NCBI GenBank assembly: GCA_947499735.1
Contig: CANMPP010000001.1
Span: 372,001 to 436,000, forward strand
DNA: 64,000 nt
From: an uncultured Pelagimonas sp.
GTDB lineage: Bacteria > Pseudomonadota > Alphaproteobacteria > Rhodobacterales > Rhodobacteraceae
Direction: 5' to 3'
This document shows positions 17,825 to 27,956 of the stretch, piece after piece; position 1 is the first letter of the stretch, and the number at the start of each line of letters is the position of its first letter. Position numbers and translations under genes: made by a program. A model generated the notes under the pieces. That model was not told the DNA's origin. It saw only the letters and a list, made by a program, of their open reading frames with translations, and ran no database searches.

Positions 17825-19063
17825 TTAGGATGCTTTGTCTAGGTCAAACGCATCATGCAAGGATTGCACGGCCAACTCTAGATATTTGCGCTCCACCAAC
17901 ACAGAGATCTTGATCTCAGAGGTTGTGATCACTTTGATGTTGATGCCCTCATTGGACAATGTTTCGAACATCTTAGCAGCCACGCCAGCATGGGACCGCA
18001 TACCGATTCCAACGACAGAGATTTTTGCAACGCCTGTATCTGCCACCAATTCAGCAAAGTTCAGTGTTCCATTTTCTTTCAATTCGCCCATCGCAACCTC
18101 TGCCCGCGCGACTTGGTCCGTGGGGCAAGAAAAGGTCATGTCTGTGCGACCGTCTTCAGAAATGTTCTGAATGATCATATCGACATTCACGCCTGCTTCA
18201 GCCAGTGGGCCAAAAATGGCTGCTGCGATGCCGGGGCGGTCTGCGACGCTGACCAGTGTAACTTTGGCTTCATCACGTGATGCGGCGACGCCGGAGACGA
18301 CATTGGATTCCATGATATCCTCCTCGGCACAGACCAGTGTGCCAGCATTGTCATTTTGTTCTTCGAAACTGGACAGGACGCGCAGACGCACCCCAAAGCG
18401 CATAGCCAATTCGACCGAGCGAGTCTGCAGAACCTTTGCACCCAGCGAGGCAAGTTCCAGCATTTCTTCAAATGCGATCTTATCCAGCTTACGTGCTTTT
18501 TCCGTAATGCGCGGATCTGTCGTGTAAACACCGTCAACGTCAGTATAGATGTCACAACGAACCGCATCAAAAGCGGCGGCAAAGGCAACAGCTGTGGTAT
18601 CGGACCCACCGCGGCCCAGCGTTGTGATGCGGCCTTCTGGGCTAATGCCTTGGAAGCCGGCCACAACGGCCACTTTCATGCCTTCGCCGAATTTTTCGTT
18701 GATGTTATGCGTTTCGATCTCTTCGATCCGTGCCTGGGCATGGGCCGAGGTTGTCTTCAGCGGCACCTGCCAGCCTTGCCAACTGCGGGCAGGGACATCC
18801 ATTTCCTGCAGTGTCAGTGCCATCAGGCCAGCGGTGACGTTTTCGCCTGACGAAACAACGGCGTCATATTCACGCGCATCAAAAAGAGGCGAGGTTTCAT
18901 TGACCCAGCCAACCAATTCATTTGTCTTACCGGACATAGCGGAAACGATGACGATAACGTCAAACCCTTTTTCCACCTCGGTCTGGACACGCTTGGCTGC
19001 GTTCTGGATCCGTTCCAAATTCGCGACAGATGTGCCGCCAAATTTCATCACAAGTACGGGCAT
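17825..19063 (-). CDS. lysC: Aspartate kinase
   Basis: A 412-residue enzyme that phosphorylates aspartate, the first step to lysine, threonine and methionine. The opening VLVMKFGGTSV holds the catalytic KFGGTS motif; GRGGSDTTAVAFAAAF and TTDPRI are also present. Two C-terminal ACT domains (from about residue 265 and 345) indicate allosteric feedback. Length is normal for the lysine/threonine-regulated monofunctional form. Confidence 0.96.
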   Translation of the reverse strand: MPVLVMKFGGTSVANLERIQNAAKRVQTEVEKGFDVIVIVSAMSGKTNELVGWVNETSPLFDAREYDAVVSSGENVTAGLMALTLQEMDVPARSWQGWQVPLKTTSAHAQARIEEIETHNINEKFGEGMKVAVVAGFQGISPEGRITTLGRGGSDTTAVAFAAAFDAVRCDIYTDVDGVYTTDPRITEKARKLDKIAFEEMLELASLGAKVLQTRSVELAMRFGVRLRVLSSFEEQNDNAGTLVCAEEDIMESNVVSGVAASRDEAKVTLVSVADRPGIAAAIFGPLAEAGVNVDMIIQNISEDGRTDMTFSCPTDQVARAEVAMGELKENGTLNFAELVADTGVAKISVVGIGMRSHAGVAAKMFETLSNEGINIKVITTSEIKISVLVERKYLELAVQSLHDAFDLDKAS

Positions 19064-19240
19064 TGCTTCTCCCCAAAGATCGGCGGGGGTTTACGCCTGC
19101 TGCCCCTTATGTGCAAGAGGGCGGCCTTGATTATCAGGCGCGTTGGGCCTGAAATTGCAAGGATTGCGGGCTTGCGCGATGGATTGCAGCAAGAAAATCG
19201 CTTATTGGGGGCGCAATATCAGGAAAGAGTGAATTTCGAC

Positions 19241-20104
19241 ATGCGTGATCTTCCGCCGATGACTGCTTTGATTGCTTTTGATGCGGTGGCGCGGCTTGGC
19301 TCGGTTGCCGCTGCGGCACGCGAAATCGAACGCACTCATGGCGCTGTTTCCAAGCAGATCCACAAATTGGCCGATGATTTGGGGCATCCATTGTTTCGAA
19401 AACAGGGCGTTGGTCTGGAATTGACTGCGGTGGGGCGTGATCTGGCGCGGGTGGTTCAGGGTGCATTGGGGGACCTTGAACGGGACTGGGGGCGTCTTAA
19501 AGCGCGTCCCAGCAATGTGATTGATATCGCGTTGGGTTCAACGCTTGCACTGCGTTGGTTGATGCCGCGCCTGCCTCGCTTCCATGCGGCCCATCCTGCA
19601 ATTGACGTCAATTTGCGCCTATACGGGCAGGGCGGGCATTGGCAGAATGTCGACACCTGCGATGTGGTCTTAAATATGCGCCGCATGTCTTGGATGGATC
19701 GTGAAGATCCAACGTATCATCCTTTGGGGGATACGCGTTGGGGGCTTGTGTGTTCGCCTGCTTTGACCCTGTCTGAAAATGTGACGGCGCTTCATCGACA
19801 AGGAGAAGAGCAACGCATCAGGGATTGGGCGAAAGTTACGGCTGTTGAAATCCGCGAAGATGACAGCCATAGCTTTCCCCAAATCGCATTGGTGATCGAA
19901 GCGGCTGCAAACGCAATGGGTGTGGCCGTGGTAGAAAAACGGTTGATCGCTGATGAAATGCAGGATGGCCGGCTGATCGCCCCATATGGCTTTGTTCTGG
20001 GGGAAGGCGCATTTGGGGCTTATGTGTCACCGGCCAATACCGAGCGCGAAGATGTGCGCGCTCTGTTGGATTGGCTGCAATATGAAGCGCAGCAGGATCA
20101 ATAG
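19241..20104 (+). CDS. LysR family regulator, GcvA-like
   Basis: A 287-residue LysR regulator. The N-terminal helix-turn-helix is ALIAFDAVARLGSVAAAAREIERTHGAVSKQIHKLA, with the 'PLFRKQGVGLELTAVG' linker of the GcvA/AmpR subgroup. The ATG at 19241 gives MRDLPPMTALIAFD; upstream in-frame codons lack support. The substrate-binding domain follows. It is convergent with an SDR gene three bases away, so its target is not clear from position. Confidence 0.85.
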   Translation: MRDLPPMTALIAFDAVARLGSVAAAAREIERTHGAVSKQIHKLADDLGHPLFRKQGVGLELTAVGRDLARVVQGALGDLERDWGRLKARPSNVIDIALGSTLALRWLMPRLPRFHAAHPAIDVNLRLYGQGGHWQNVDTCDVVLNMRRMSWMDREDPTYHPLGDTRWGLVCSPALTLSENVTALHRQGEEQRIRDWAKVTAVEIREDDSHSFPQIALVIEAAANAMGVAVVEKRLIADEMQDGRLIAPYGFVLGEGAFGAYVSPANTEREDVRALLDWLQYEAQQDQ

Positions 20105-20107
20105 ACG

Positions 20108-20752
20108 CTAGATCGCGTGATTGCGGCCGTCCCATGTGCGAAAGCATCCGGTTGTCTTTAGTGACAATGTGTCGAATTCCCGCATCAAACCGGCCACACT
20201 TTCCTCAACCGTAATATCCGCTGAAGAACCGCCCATATCCGTTTGCACCCATCCAGGATGGTAGATGCCAACCGCGATGCCCTCTGGTTTCAACGCTGTG
20301 GACAGGTTGAATCCTAGGTTCAAAGCGGCGGCCTTTGACACCCGATAGATCAAAGATGTGCCTTTAGCCTGTGTGCTGGACCCCATTTGCGAACTGATGA
20401 TGGCAACCTTGCCGCCTGCGGCCTTCAGATTGGGCAGTAGCGTTTGAACCGTTTGGAACACGCCGGTGACATTCACGGCCATCATGCGCGCCCACATGTC
20501 TGCGTCATATCCCGTGGCCATATCTTCGTTCTGATCCAAATAGATTCCGGCGTTGCAAACCAGCAAATCCACAGGGGTATCAGACGTCGCAGCGGACAGG
20601 GCGCTAAATGCCGATGGTTCGCTGACATCCAGTGGAGCCAGATCACCAGCCCCCTTTGTTGATGTGCCAATGACCGAATGACCGTTTTCTTGATAGCATG
20701 ACTTTATAGCACCGCCGATCCCACGGGACGCGCCAGTAATAACGATTTTCAT
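20108..20752 (-). CDS. Short-chain dehydrogenase/reductase
   Basis: A 214-residue Rossmann-fold SDR. The NAD(P)-binding TGASRGIGGAI is at the N-terminus, NAG follows in LLVCNAGIYL, and the catalytic Y-x3-K is in IYRVSKAAA with the serine in IISSQMGSS. It is of the small 'classical' type; the substrate is unknown. The DUF1178 gene starts 15 bases upstream on the same strand, suggesting an operon. Confidence 0.87.
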   Translation of the reverse strand: MKIVITGASRGIGGAIKSCYQENGHSVIGTSTKGAGDLAPLDVSEPSAFSALSAATSDTPVDLLVCNAGIYLDQNEDMATGYDADMWARMMAVNVTGVFQTVQTLLPNLKAAGGKVAIISSQMGSSTQAKGTSLIYRVSKAAALNLGFNLSTALKPEGIAVGIYHPGWVQTDMGGSSADITVEESVAGLMREFDTLSLKTTGCFRTWDGRNHAI

Positions 20753-20767
20753 ATCAAATCTTTCTTT

Positions 20768-21256
20768 TTAATTGGTTTTTCGTGTGGGGGTAAAGGGAAG
20801 GGGGGCGACCGGAATGCCTTCGTCGATAAGAGCTTTCGCGTCTTCTAACTTGGTTTCGCCCCAAATCGCACGTTCGGGAGAATCGCCTGTGTGCATCGCT
20901 CGTGCTTCTTTGGCAAAATCTTTGCCGACATAGTAGCTATTAGCCTCAACATGCGCTTTCAGCTTGGCAAGTGCTGCTTCGGCCTCTGAACCTGGCTGCG
21001 AAAGCGAAACGGGTTTTGCAGTGTCTTCCGCTGCTGGTTGGGGCGCTGGCACCTCGGCAGCTGGTATGGGTGCTTCTGTCTTTTTGTTTTCCTTGGCGTT
21101 CAGGCGTGGTGCCATGATCGCCTTTTCAACATCCGATGTGCCACAGAATGCGCATGCCACATGACCCCCTGCTTTCAACTTGTCGAAAGCAGATGCAGAT
21201 TGGAACCAACTGTCAAAGCTGTGGCCGTTCGTGCATTTTAATCTGTATTGGATCAT
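20768..21256 (-). CDS. DUF1178 family protein
   Basis: A 162-residue protein. The start MIQYRLKCTNGHSFDSWFQSA has a Cys, and a second C-x2-C (ACAFCGTSDV) follows, probably a zinc ribbon. The middle is a proline/alanine linker and the C-terminal GDSPERAIWGE is conserved in DUF1178. The function is unknown. It is co-directional with the SDR gene and waaA. Confidence 0.85.
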   Translation of the reverse strand: MIQYRLKCTNGHSFDSWFQSASAFDKLKAGGHVACAFCGTSDVEKAIMAPRLNAKENKKTEAPIPAAEVPAPQPAAEDTAKPVSLSQPGSEAEAALAKLKAHVEANSYYVGKDFAKEARAMHTGDSPERAIWGETKLEDAKALIDEGIPVAPLPFTPTRKTN

Positions 21257-21309
21257 CTCGACACTCAGGGGTTCTCGGACTGTAAGGGGTAAGGTGAAGA
21301 CTTATCACC

Positions 21310-22542
21310 TTATTCACAGTGGGTGGGTGAGGGCAATAGGTCATTGATGTGCTCTATCAGAGCACCGAAATTAATATCCTGCTGCAACGCCTTGCGTGTT
21401 CTGTCTGCGGCATGGGTTTGTTTTTCCTGCGCGCTCAAATCGTTTAAGGCCTGTGCAATGTCTGCTGCGTCCAAACAGGGTAGAACGCCCGCTGCTTTCA
21501 AATTATCGGCCGCGGTCTCGAAATTTCGCATATCTGGCCCGTATATAAGCGCGCAGTTGAAGCTGGCTGGCTCATAGGGGGTGTGGCCGCCGCGATCCGT
21601 CAACGTGCCGCCAATGAAAACGCGCCCAGCCAGCTGATACCAAAGGGGCATGTCGCCCAAAGTATCGGCCAGATAAACCGGGGCGTCTGGGTCTTCACCT
21701 AAACTGCGTCGGGCAAAGTCAAATCCAGCTTGGTCGATGATATCTGCAACCTGATCCCCACGCTTAGGATGGCGTGGTGCTAGAATAAGGCGAAGACTTG
21801 GTTCGTGTTCCAACGCAATGCGATGGGCGCGCAATATAGTTTCTTCTTCGCCTTTGTGCGTTGAGGCCGCCAACCAAGTGGAGCCGCGTGTAAAGGCCAC
21901 ACGCAACGCATTGTCAGGCGCTATCGTTGGCGGGGTATAGAGCGACTTTAGATCCATGATCGGTAATATCGCATCTGGCGCGATGCCCAGTGTTTCGTAA
22001 CGACGAAGTGCCTGTTTTGATTGCGCGCTGATCGCAGCGATCTGCGGAAAGACACGCGGTGCGAGACCCGGGATTTTTGTCCATAGACCGGCGGTTTTTT
22101 CGCTCATCGCGCCACCAAGAACTATGGTGGGTCCTTGAACGCCTAAGATACGGTTTGGCCAGATCTCTTTTTCTAAGGTGATATGGGCCCTCACATTCCG
22201 TCGGCGGATCATGGATCTGGCAATCCATGCCAAATCCAATGGCGCGAGATCTGCTTGGACGCCCCAGCCTTTAACCAATGCAACCCCGGTTTTTGAATTG
22301 CTGGTTACAATCACATCCAGATCGGTACGTTTTTCTTTTAGCGCCATAATGACCGGTTTGGCCGATGTCAGTTCGCCATTTGACGCACCGTGGATCCAAA
22401 TCGTTGGCCGTTTACTGGTGGTGCCACGGCCCAATCGCGCCCAAAAGGTGCTCCAGTCACGCTGCCATATCGTTTGGCCTAAAACATACAGCGCAAAAAG
22501 GCTGATAACGATCCGGTATAAAAACACGCGGCAATGCTCCAA
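21310..22542 (-). CDS. waaA: Kdo transferase (3-deoxy-D-manno-octulosonic acid transferase)
   Basis: A 410-residue glycosyltransferase of family GT30 that adds Kdo to lipid A precursor at the inner membrane. An N-terminal hydrophobic anchor (FLYRIVISLFALYVLG) precedes IWIHGASNGELTSAKPVI, which includes the catalytic glutamate. The C-terminal domain has the donor-site segments PRHPKRGDQV and GGTLTDRGGHTPYEPA. The degree of identity to canonical WaaA cannot be judged here; it may be the shorter second copy common in this order. Confidence 0.88.
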   Translation of the reverse strand: MEHCRVFLYRIVISLFALYVLGQTIWQRDWSTFWARLGRGTTSKRPTIWIHGASNGELTSAKPVIMALKEKRTDLDVIVTSNSKTGVALVKGWGVQADLAPLDLAWIARSMIRRRNVRAHITLEKEIWPNRILGVQGPTIVLGGAMSEKTAGLWTKIPGLAPRVFPQIAAISAQSKQALRRYETLGIAPDAILPIMDLKSLYTPPTIAPDNALRVAFTRGSTWLAASTHKGEEETILRAHRIALEHEPSLRLILAPRHPKRGDQVADIIDQAGFDFARRSLGEDPDAPVYLADTLGDMPLWYQLAGRVFIGGTLTDRGGHTPYEPASFNCALIYGPDMRNFETAADNLKAAGVLPCLDAADIAQALNDLSAQEKQTHAADRTRKALQQDINFGALIEHINDLLPSPTHCE

Positions 22543-22931
22543 CAGATTTAGGTATGGGCCTAGGCGGTGCTGATATGATTTTCAAGCCTGTTTGCTGACA
22601 TAACCGTAGTGTTGGTTGTTGATGCCCAAATTGCCTGATGACCTATTCCAGGTCGATCCAAACCCCCCGCTTTTCTACTGTGTCACATAGGATGAAACCG
22701 CAGATGTAAACTAAAGTTTAAACCGATAAACAAAGGTCCAATGGCCCTGCCTAGCGGTGTTTGCGTAGACAAATCGTGCGCCCATTCACCTGCCAAACGA
22801 CGCACCGCATACATAAAAATGCTGTCTATTGTGACGTTCTTTGGTGAACAGACTTAAGTCTTTTCAAAGCCATGAGATGTGTTGGGCGCTGCATAGTCAA
22901 CGTTAAGTAAGCACATGAAGTGGAATAAAAA
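22543..22931. other. Intergenic stretch between waaA and the Hint gene
   Basis: No gene is supported in these 389 bases. The only structure I see is the short palindrome TAAACT-AA-AGTTTA at 22707-22720, which could be an operator for the downstream Hint gene. The region presumably carries the promoters of both divergent genes. Confidence 0.4.
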
Positions 22932-24095
22932 GTGGCTACGATTATCGCTTATGGTTCTGATATTTTGAACAATGTCAGCATCTCGTCTGATAGCTCTGCC
23001 GGCAATAATGGCGCAGGTGAGATCACTTTGATCGCGAACGATGATAGCTATTATGAAGGCTATCAGGTTTTTGATGATGACTACATCGTCGTTTTTGAAA
23101 TCTCTGATGACTATGTCGACGAGGATGGTGAGCTTACAGGCGAAGGCGGATTTTCTAGTATTACCGTTTATGCCAGCGTGGAAGACTACAATTCCGGTAC
23201 CGTGCTTTATAGTTATGAGCCGCAGAACGAAGGACAGGTGGCGACGATCCAAAATTCATTGGATGGATTTGGAGATACGTACTTTACACTAAACGCAAGC
23301 GTTTTGGTGTCTTCGGACCCAGATGCCCCTAGTTTGACGTCGTTGTTTGTGTCGCCTGGTTCCGATATTGCCAATGCAACGAGCACCGTCACAATAGATC
23401 ATGAAACGGATTTGGACTATGATGGTGACGGCACAATTGATGCCGTTGGCAATGGTCAGTTTAGCGTTGAAAGTTCAGTTACCCTTTGTTTCGCGGAAGG
23501 AACGCGCATTCTGTGCGCCAATGGCGAACGAAACGTAGAAGATTTGCGCAAGGGGGATCTGATAACAACGATTGATCACGGTCTTCAACCGATCCTTTGG
23601 ATTGGATGCACCCGGTATAATAAATTGAAACTACTGGAAAATGCCAAGCGTTGCCCAATCGAACTGTCTGCAGGTGCAGGTGCAGGTGGGGAGCTGGAAA
23701 AAATTAGGGTCACGCGACAACATAGGGTGTTGGATGCCCGCGGGTTTCTGGTGAAAGCAATTGATTTGGTACGCGTGCCGAAATGCAAAGCGCGCATCGC
23801 AAAAGGTGTGAAAAAGGTCACCTATTATCACGTGTTACTCCCCAACCATGAGCTTATATTTTCCAACGGAATCGCAACCGAAAGCTTTTACCCAGGTAAA
23901 GAGGCCATGAAGTCCATAGGCGAAACAGCCCGCGCTTCAATCGTAAAACTGTTTCCGAAACTTGCGACCGAGCTTGCTGAAACGGCTTATGGCCCAATGG
24001 CACGGCCGGTTGCAAAACTACGTGACCTAAACAAAGAATGGCGGCCTGTATTTTTGCAGGATGTAACGCCAAGCAAGATTGACGAAGCTCTTTAG
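22932..24095 (+). CDS. Hint-domain (Hedgehog/intein-type) protein
   Basis: A 387-residue protein read from GTG 22932. The first ~185 residues are acidic and rich in Asp, Ser and Tyr, with a DYDGDGTIDAVGNG calcium-loop-like stretch. From about residue 190 a Hint_2 domain starts at CFAEGTRILCANGERNVEDLRKGD and continues through VTRQHRVLDARGFLVKAIDLV. Such proteins are frequent in Rhodobacteraceae and are thought to be secreted and self-processed at the Hint cysteine. No signal peptide is visible. It is the last gene before the mobile element. Confidence 0.85.
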   Translation: MATIIAYGSDILNNVSISSDSSAGNNGAGEITLIANDDSYYEGYQVFDDDYIVVFEISDDYVDEDGELTGEGGFSSITVYASVEDYNSGTVLYSYEPQNEGQVATIQNSLDGFGDTYFTLNASVLVSSDPDAPSLTSLFVSPGSDIANATSTVTIDHETDLDYDGDGTIDAVGNGQFSVESSVTLCFAEGTRILCANGERNVEDLRKGDLITTIDHGLQPILWIGCTRYNKLKLLENAKRCPIELSAGAGAGGELEKIRVTRQHRVLDARGFLVKAIDLVRVPKCKARIAKGVKKVTYYHVLLPNHELIFSNGIATESFYPGKEAMKSIGETARASIVKLFPKLATELAETAYGPMARPVAKLRDLNKEWRPVFLQDVTPSKIDEAL

Positions 24096-24179
24096 TGCTT
24101 CTTCAATACATCCGAACTACTCGGCTTGATGTTCCGTCAGTCGCTATTTGGCAGGGCATATTCCGCGCAAATTTTTGCT

Positions 24180-24242
24180 AGCGGCCCGCTGATTTGCGAT
24201 CAAAAGCCGGCATGTTGGTGTTTTCTTTGATTCGATGGTGCA
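24180..24242 (+). promoter_or_regulatory. Leader of mobilisation module A, candidate oriT/promoter region
   Basis: The 21 bases 24222-24242 recur with one difference at 32516-32536 in front of the second mob module; a small hairpin (AGCG-GCC-CGCT, 24180-24190) lies upstream here and another (GCACC-ATACA-GGTGC, 32486-32500) upstream there. Conservation before the same gene set suggests a promoter or part of a transfer origin. No known nic site was recognised. The rest of 24096-24180 shows nothing. Confidence 0.4.
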
Positions 24243-24425
24243 CTTGCGGAAGAATTCGTAGAACCCATTGACCCAAATGCCTTGCTTGAAAATCTAGAGG
24301 ATTGGGAACGTTATTTACAGTCCGATCCTGAAGTTGCCCACAAGTTACGATCTTTGGATCGAGTCACATCTGATGAGGCGCATAACACCACCAAGCGTCC
24401 TAAGTTGCGAGGACCGCGCCCATGA
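24235..24425 (+). pseudogene. Small leader gene of mob module A, apparent frameshift
   Basis: From ATG 24235 the frame stops after eight codons, but adding one T at 24244-24245 gives a 63-codon protein ending ..RPKLRGPRP that overlaps mobC by ATGA. Its core (ALLENLEDWERYLQSDPEVAHKL) resembles the product of the equivalent small gene at 32529 (LFDTLLEWETHLAQHD). Function is unknown; position suggests an accessory mobilisation protein. The break may be a lost base in the sequence. Confidence 0.5.
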
Positions 24426-24778
24426 GCCGCCTCGCACCGTTTTCATTGCGCCTAACTCCAGAGGAACGATCTCAGCTTGAAGAACAGGCTGGGGCAATGC
24501 CGCTATCCTCATATATCAAGTCCGTGGTTTTTGCCGCTGAAGCTCCCAAATATCGGAAGCGGCGGAAACCACCTGTTGCGGAGCAACAGCTATTAGCTGA
24601 GGTGCTGGCGCGTCTTGGACAAACGCGGCAAGCAAGCAACCTCAACCAGATTGCCAAGCACCTGAACCAAGGCACATTGATCGTCGATCCAGAATTGGAA
24701 GAAGACCTCAAACGGGCTGTGACCGAAGTCGCTTGGATGCGGGCGACATTGATGGAAGTTCTGGGGGTAAAGTCATGA
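24422..24778 (+). CDS. mobC: MobC-like relaxosome accessory protein (module A)
   Basis: A 118-residue protein that begins APFSLRLTPEERSQLEEQAG, a ribbon-helix-helix-like segment, and ends with a RQASNLNQIAKHLNQGTL helix typical of the MobC family (relaxosome component binding oriT). It overlaps the relaxase gene by four bases (ATGA), so translation is coupled. A second copy exists at 32632. Confidence 0.82.
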   Translation: MSRLAPFSLRLTPEERSQLEEQAGAMPLSSYIKSVVFAAEAPKYRKRRKPPVAEQQLLAEVLARLGQTRQASNLNQIAKHLNQGTLIVDPELEEDLKRAVTEVAWMRATLMEVLGVKS

Positions 24779-26043
24779 TCCTCAAAGGCTCCCAGCGCAG
24801 CGGTGCAAAGGCACTGGCTGACCATCTCATGAATGATCGTGACAATGATCACGTCACCTGTTTAGAGTTGCGAGATTTTTCAAGCAATCAACTTCATGGT
24901 GCGCTCAATGAGATGCACGCGATTTCCAAGGCAACCCAATGTAAGCAATTCATGTTTTCTCTCAGCTTAAACCCACCACAGGATTATATCGCCACCGAAC
25001 AGGATTTCCTTGAGGCAGCAGACCGTGCAGAACAACAACTGGGACTGACAGATCAGCCCCGTGCAATTGTTGTTCATGAGAAAGAAGGTCGTCGCCACGC
25101 CCATGTGGTGTGGTCGCGCATCAACGCGGATGAAATGAAGGCCATCAACCTTCCGCATTTCAAAAACAAATTGCGGGATTTGTCGCGTGATCTGTTTCTC
25201 GATCATGGTTGGGTACTGCCTGATGGATTGGCGACCTATGGCAACAAATCACCACTGAATTTCACACTGGAAGAATGGCAACAGGCCAAGCTGCAAGGGC
25301 TTGATCCGCGTGAAATCAAACATGCGTTCCAGCAAGCATGGGAACGCTGCGACAGCCAGATCGGGTTCAAGAATGCTCTTGAAGATCGAGGCTACTTTCT
25401 TGCCCGTGGTGATCGCCGTGGATTTGTCGCTTTGGATGTTGATGGCAATGTTCATGCGATTGCCAAATGGACAGGCCTCAAAACCAAAGACGTGAATGCT
25501 AAACTTGGTTCGCCCGAAAACCTGCCTTCGGTTGATGCCACCCAATCCAACATTCTATCCAAAGTTTCGGATCAGATGCGCTGCTATATCAGCCAGATTA
25601 AAGACCGCCAGAACAGCGATTTTGATCCACTGCGCGACAAGTTACGCGACTTGAACAAAGCCCACCGTGACGAACGCCAGAAACTCAAAAACGGTCAAAC
25701 CAAACGCTGGGATGAAGAAACCAAGATGCGCTCTGACCGCCTGAATAGGGGCCTGCGTGGCCTGTTTGATCGCCTCACGGGGCAAGCAAAATCCATTCGC
25801 CAGCAAAACGAGATGGATGCTCGCAAGGCTGTAAAACGGGATCAGGATCAGCGCGATTTCATGGTCGTCGAACAAATCAAGGAACGTCGAGCCTTGCAAC
25901 GGGAGTTTCAAAAACTCCGACGCAAACACATCAAAGAACGCAACCTGATGGCCCAGAAAGTCAGACAGGCGCTCAAGGTTAAGCACTCACATTCTCCCCA
26001 TCGGGAACACTCCCGCACGCGCGGCCCTGACCTGTCGCTATAG
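24775..26043 (+). CDS. Relaxase/mobilisation nuclease, VirD2-like (module A)
   Basis: A 422-residue relaxase. The N-terminal 200 residues contain the metal-binding motif III as HEKEGRRHAHVVWSR (H101, H108, H110). The C-terminal half is charged and coiled (RDLNKAHRDERQKL and onward). No tyrosine occurs before residue ~70, where VirD2-type relaxases usually have their nucleophile. It nicks oriT for mobilisation. The ATG at 24775 overlaps mobC. The related relaxase at 33057 shares MILKGSQR, LTDQPR and HEKEGRRH. Confidence 0.85.
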   Translation: MILKGSQRSGAKALADHLMNDRDNDHVTCLELRDFSSNQLHGALNEMHAISKATQCKQFMFSLSLNPPQDYIATEQDFLEAADRAEQQLGLTDQPRAIVVHEKEGRRHAHVVWSRINADEMKAINLPHFKNKLRDLSRDLFLDHGWVLPDGLATYGNKSPLNFTLEEWQQAKLQGLDPREIKHAFQQAWERCDSQIGFKNALEDRGYFLARGDRRGFVALDVDGNVHAIAKWTGLKTKDVNAKLGSPENLPSVDATQSNILSKVSDQMRCYISQIKDRQNSDFDPLRDKLRDLNKAHRDERQKLKNGQTKRWDEETKMRSDRLNRGLRGLFDRLTGQAKSIRQQNEMDARKAVKRDQDQRDFMVVEQIKERRALQREFQKLRRKHIKERNLMAQKVRQALKVKHSHSPHREHSRTRGPDLSL

Positions 26044-26061
26044 CAATAAGGAATATCTTTA

Positions 26062-27956
26062 ATGGATTGGAAAAAGACCCCATACGCACTGCCTGCGTTG
26101 GCACTGGGTGGGCTGTTTTTGTGCCTGTTTGTCATCTTCCCGATGGTTGGAATCTCAGTGCTGGACAGTCAAAACCTGTCCCTCGCCCTCACTCTGTCCA
26201 AGATCATTATGATTTTGCTGGCTTCCGCGTGTGGGTTTGTTTTGGGGTGGTTTTTCTCACCTAGTGCAAAGGGTGTACGACATATTTTTTGTGGTGCGCG
26301 GGGGCCGTTTTATTGGCTGCGGCCCTAATGCTGAATGGCTCACTTGGTTGGAGCGCCACCAGTGTTGTCGCGATTATTGGTTTCTTTGTTGCCCTCGGCC
26401 ATTGGCTTAAACGCGCGACGCAATCATGGTTCAACCCACCCAACACATTCGGATCAAGTCGCTGGGCAACCATGGATGATCTTGCAAAGCACAAAGTACT
26501 CAATCACGACGGTATCCGTTTTGGCCAATGCCTTGGGAAGGAGAATTTTGAGTGGATTTCCTATAAGGGGGATCGTCATCTTCTGACCATTGCGCCGACA
26601 CGTTCGGGCAAAGGCACCACGCAGATCATTCCCAATCTTCTGACCTATGAGGGGTCAATGCTGGTGATCGATCCCAAAGGCGAAAACGCCATGATAACCG
26701 CCAAACAGCGTATGAAAATGGGGCATGAGGTTCATATTGTTGATCCATGGGGCATCGTTGACTTGGACTTGGTGAAAGAAGAAGCAAAAGCGGATGATGT
26801 TTTTGTTGTTAGCGCGCAAGGCGATGTACGTTCAACAGATGATGCCTCCGCGTTCACCCCCTTGGATTGGCTGCAAGACGGCGATCCCGACATAACTGAA
26901 AACGCGATGATCCTCGCCGATGCGTTGATCTTGCCTAATACAAGCAGTGATGCGTTCTGGGATGAAGAAGCCAAAGCACTCCTGCACGGCATCATTCTGT
27001 ATGTTGCAACCGACCCTGCCGAAGATGGTCGGCGGCACTTAGGGCGCGTTCGTGAGTTGTTGCTGATGGACGGCAAAACGCTCAGGAAATTCTTCGAACA
27101 CATGCTGACTTCGAGGCATCACATTGTGCAGAGCACGGGCGCACGTTGTCTACAAAAAGAAGAGAAATTGCTGGCCAACGTTTTTGCCTCGGCTCAAGCC
27201 CATACCCACTTTCTGGATAGTGAACGCCTGCGGAGCAGCTTGATATCATCCAGCTTTAAGTTCGAAGACCTCAAAACCAAGCCAATCACGATCTATCTGG
27301 TTCTTCCTGCGGACCGCCTCAACACCTTCAGCCGTTGGCTGCGCCTGCTGATCCAGCAGGCCATTACCGTCAATGCCCGCAACATCCAGATCAAACCGAA
27401 GAAACCCGTTTTGTTTGTCTTGGATGAGTTTGCAGCACTTGGTCGCCTGACCATGGTAGAGCAAGCCTACGGTCTTATGGCTGGGTTTGGAATGCAGCTT
27501 TGGGCAATTGTCCAAGATCTTAGCCAACTTGAACGCGTCTATGATAAGGGCTGGCAATCCTTCATCGCCAACGCTGGCATGGTGAATTATTTTGGTTCGT
27601 CAGATCAAAAGACCGCTGAATATTTCTCTGCCCTCTGCGGTGAACAGACCGTTTGGAATTTTGGATCATCTGTGGCGGAGGCGTTTGCAATGGCTACAGA
27701 TGCCAATGGCAAGCGTTCAAGAACCGAAACAACCACATTTACGTCCAATACAAGCGCCACTCAGCGCAAGCTCGCATTCCCTGATGAGTTGATGCGCCTG
27801 CATCCAGATTCCCAGCTTGTGTTCGTCGAAAATATGCACCCGATGAAAGCTTACAAAGAGAACTGGTTTGACGATGATGTGTTGAAGCATCTGGGTGTGA
27901 ATCTGCATCAAACCGACGAGATTGAAGCAACAGATCAGGATGTCAAAAATGATTGA
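26062..27956 (+). CDS. VirD4/TraG-type coupling ATPase (module A), apparent frameshift near the N-terminus
   Basis: The main frame (26289-27956, 555 codons) has Walker A APTRSGKGT, DPKGEN, Walker B PVLFVLDEFAALG and the TraG C-terminal region: the type IV coupling protein that brings the relaxosome to a secretion channel. Its first TM helices are in another frame (26062-26328, LPALALGGLFLCLFVIFPM and a second helix). Adding one T to the T-run at 26285-26290 joins them into a ~630-residue protein with four TM helices. As given, only a TTG at 26289 could start the main frame. Confidence 0.82.

Noticed and set aside
24096-24234. A partial copy of the tRNA-Thr 3' end as left attachment site
   Set aside because: No match longer than about seven bases was found by eye; serine recombinases need only a short core, so the boundary stays open.
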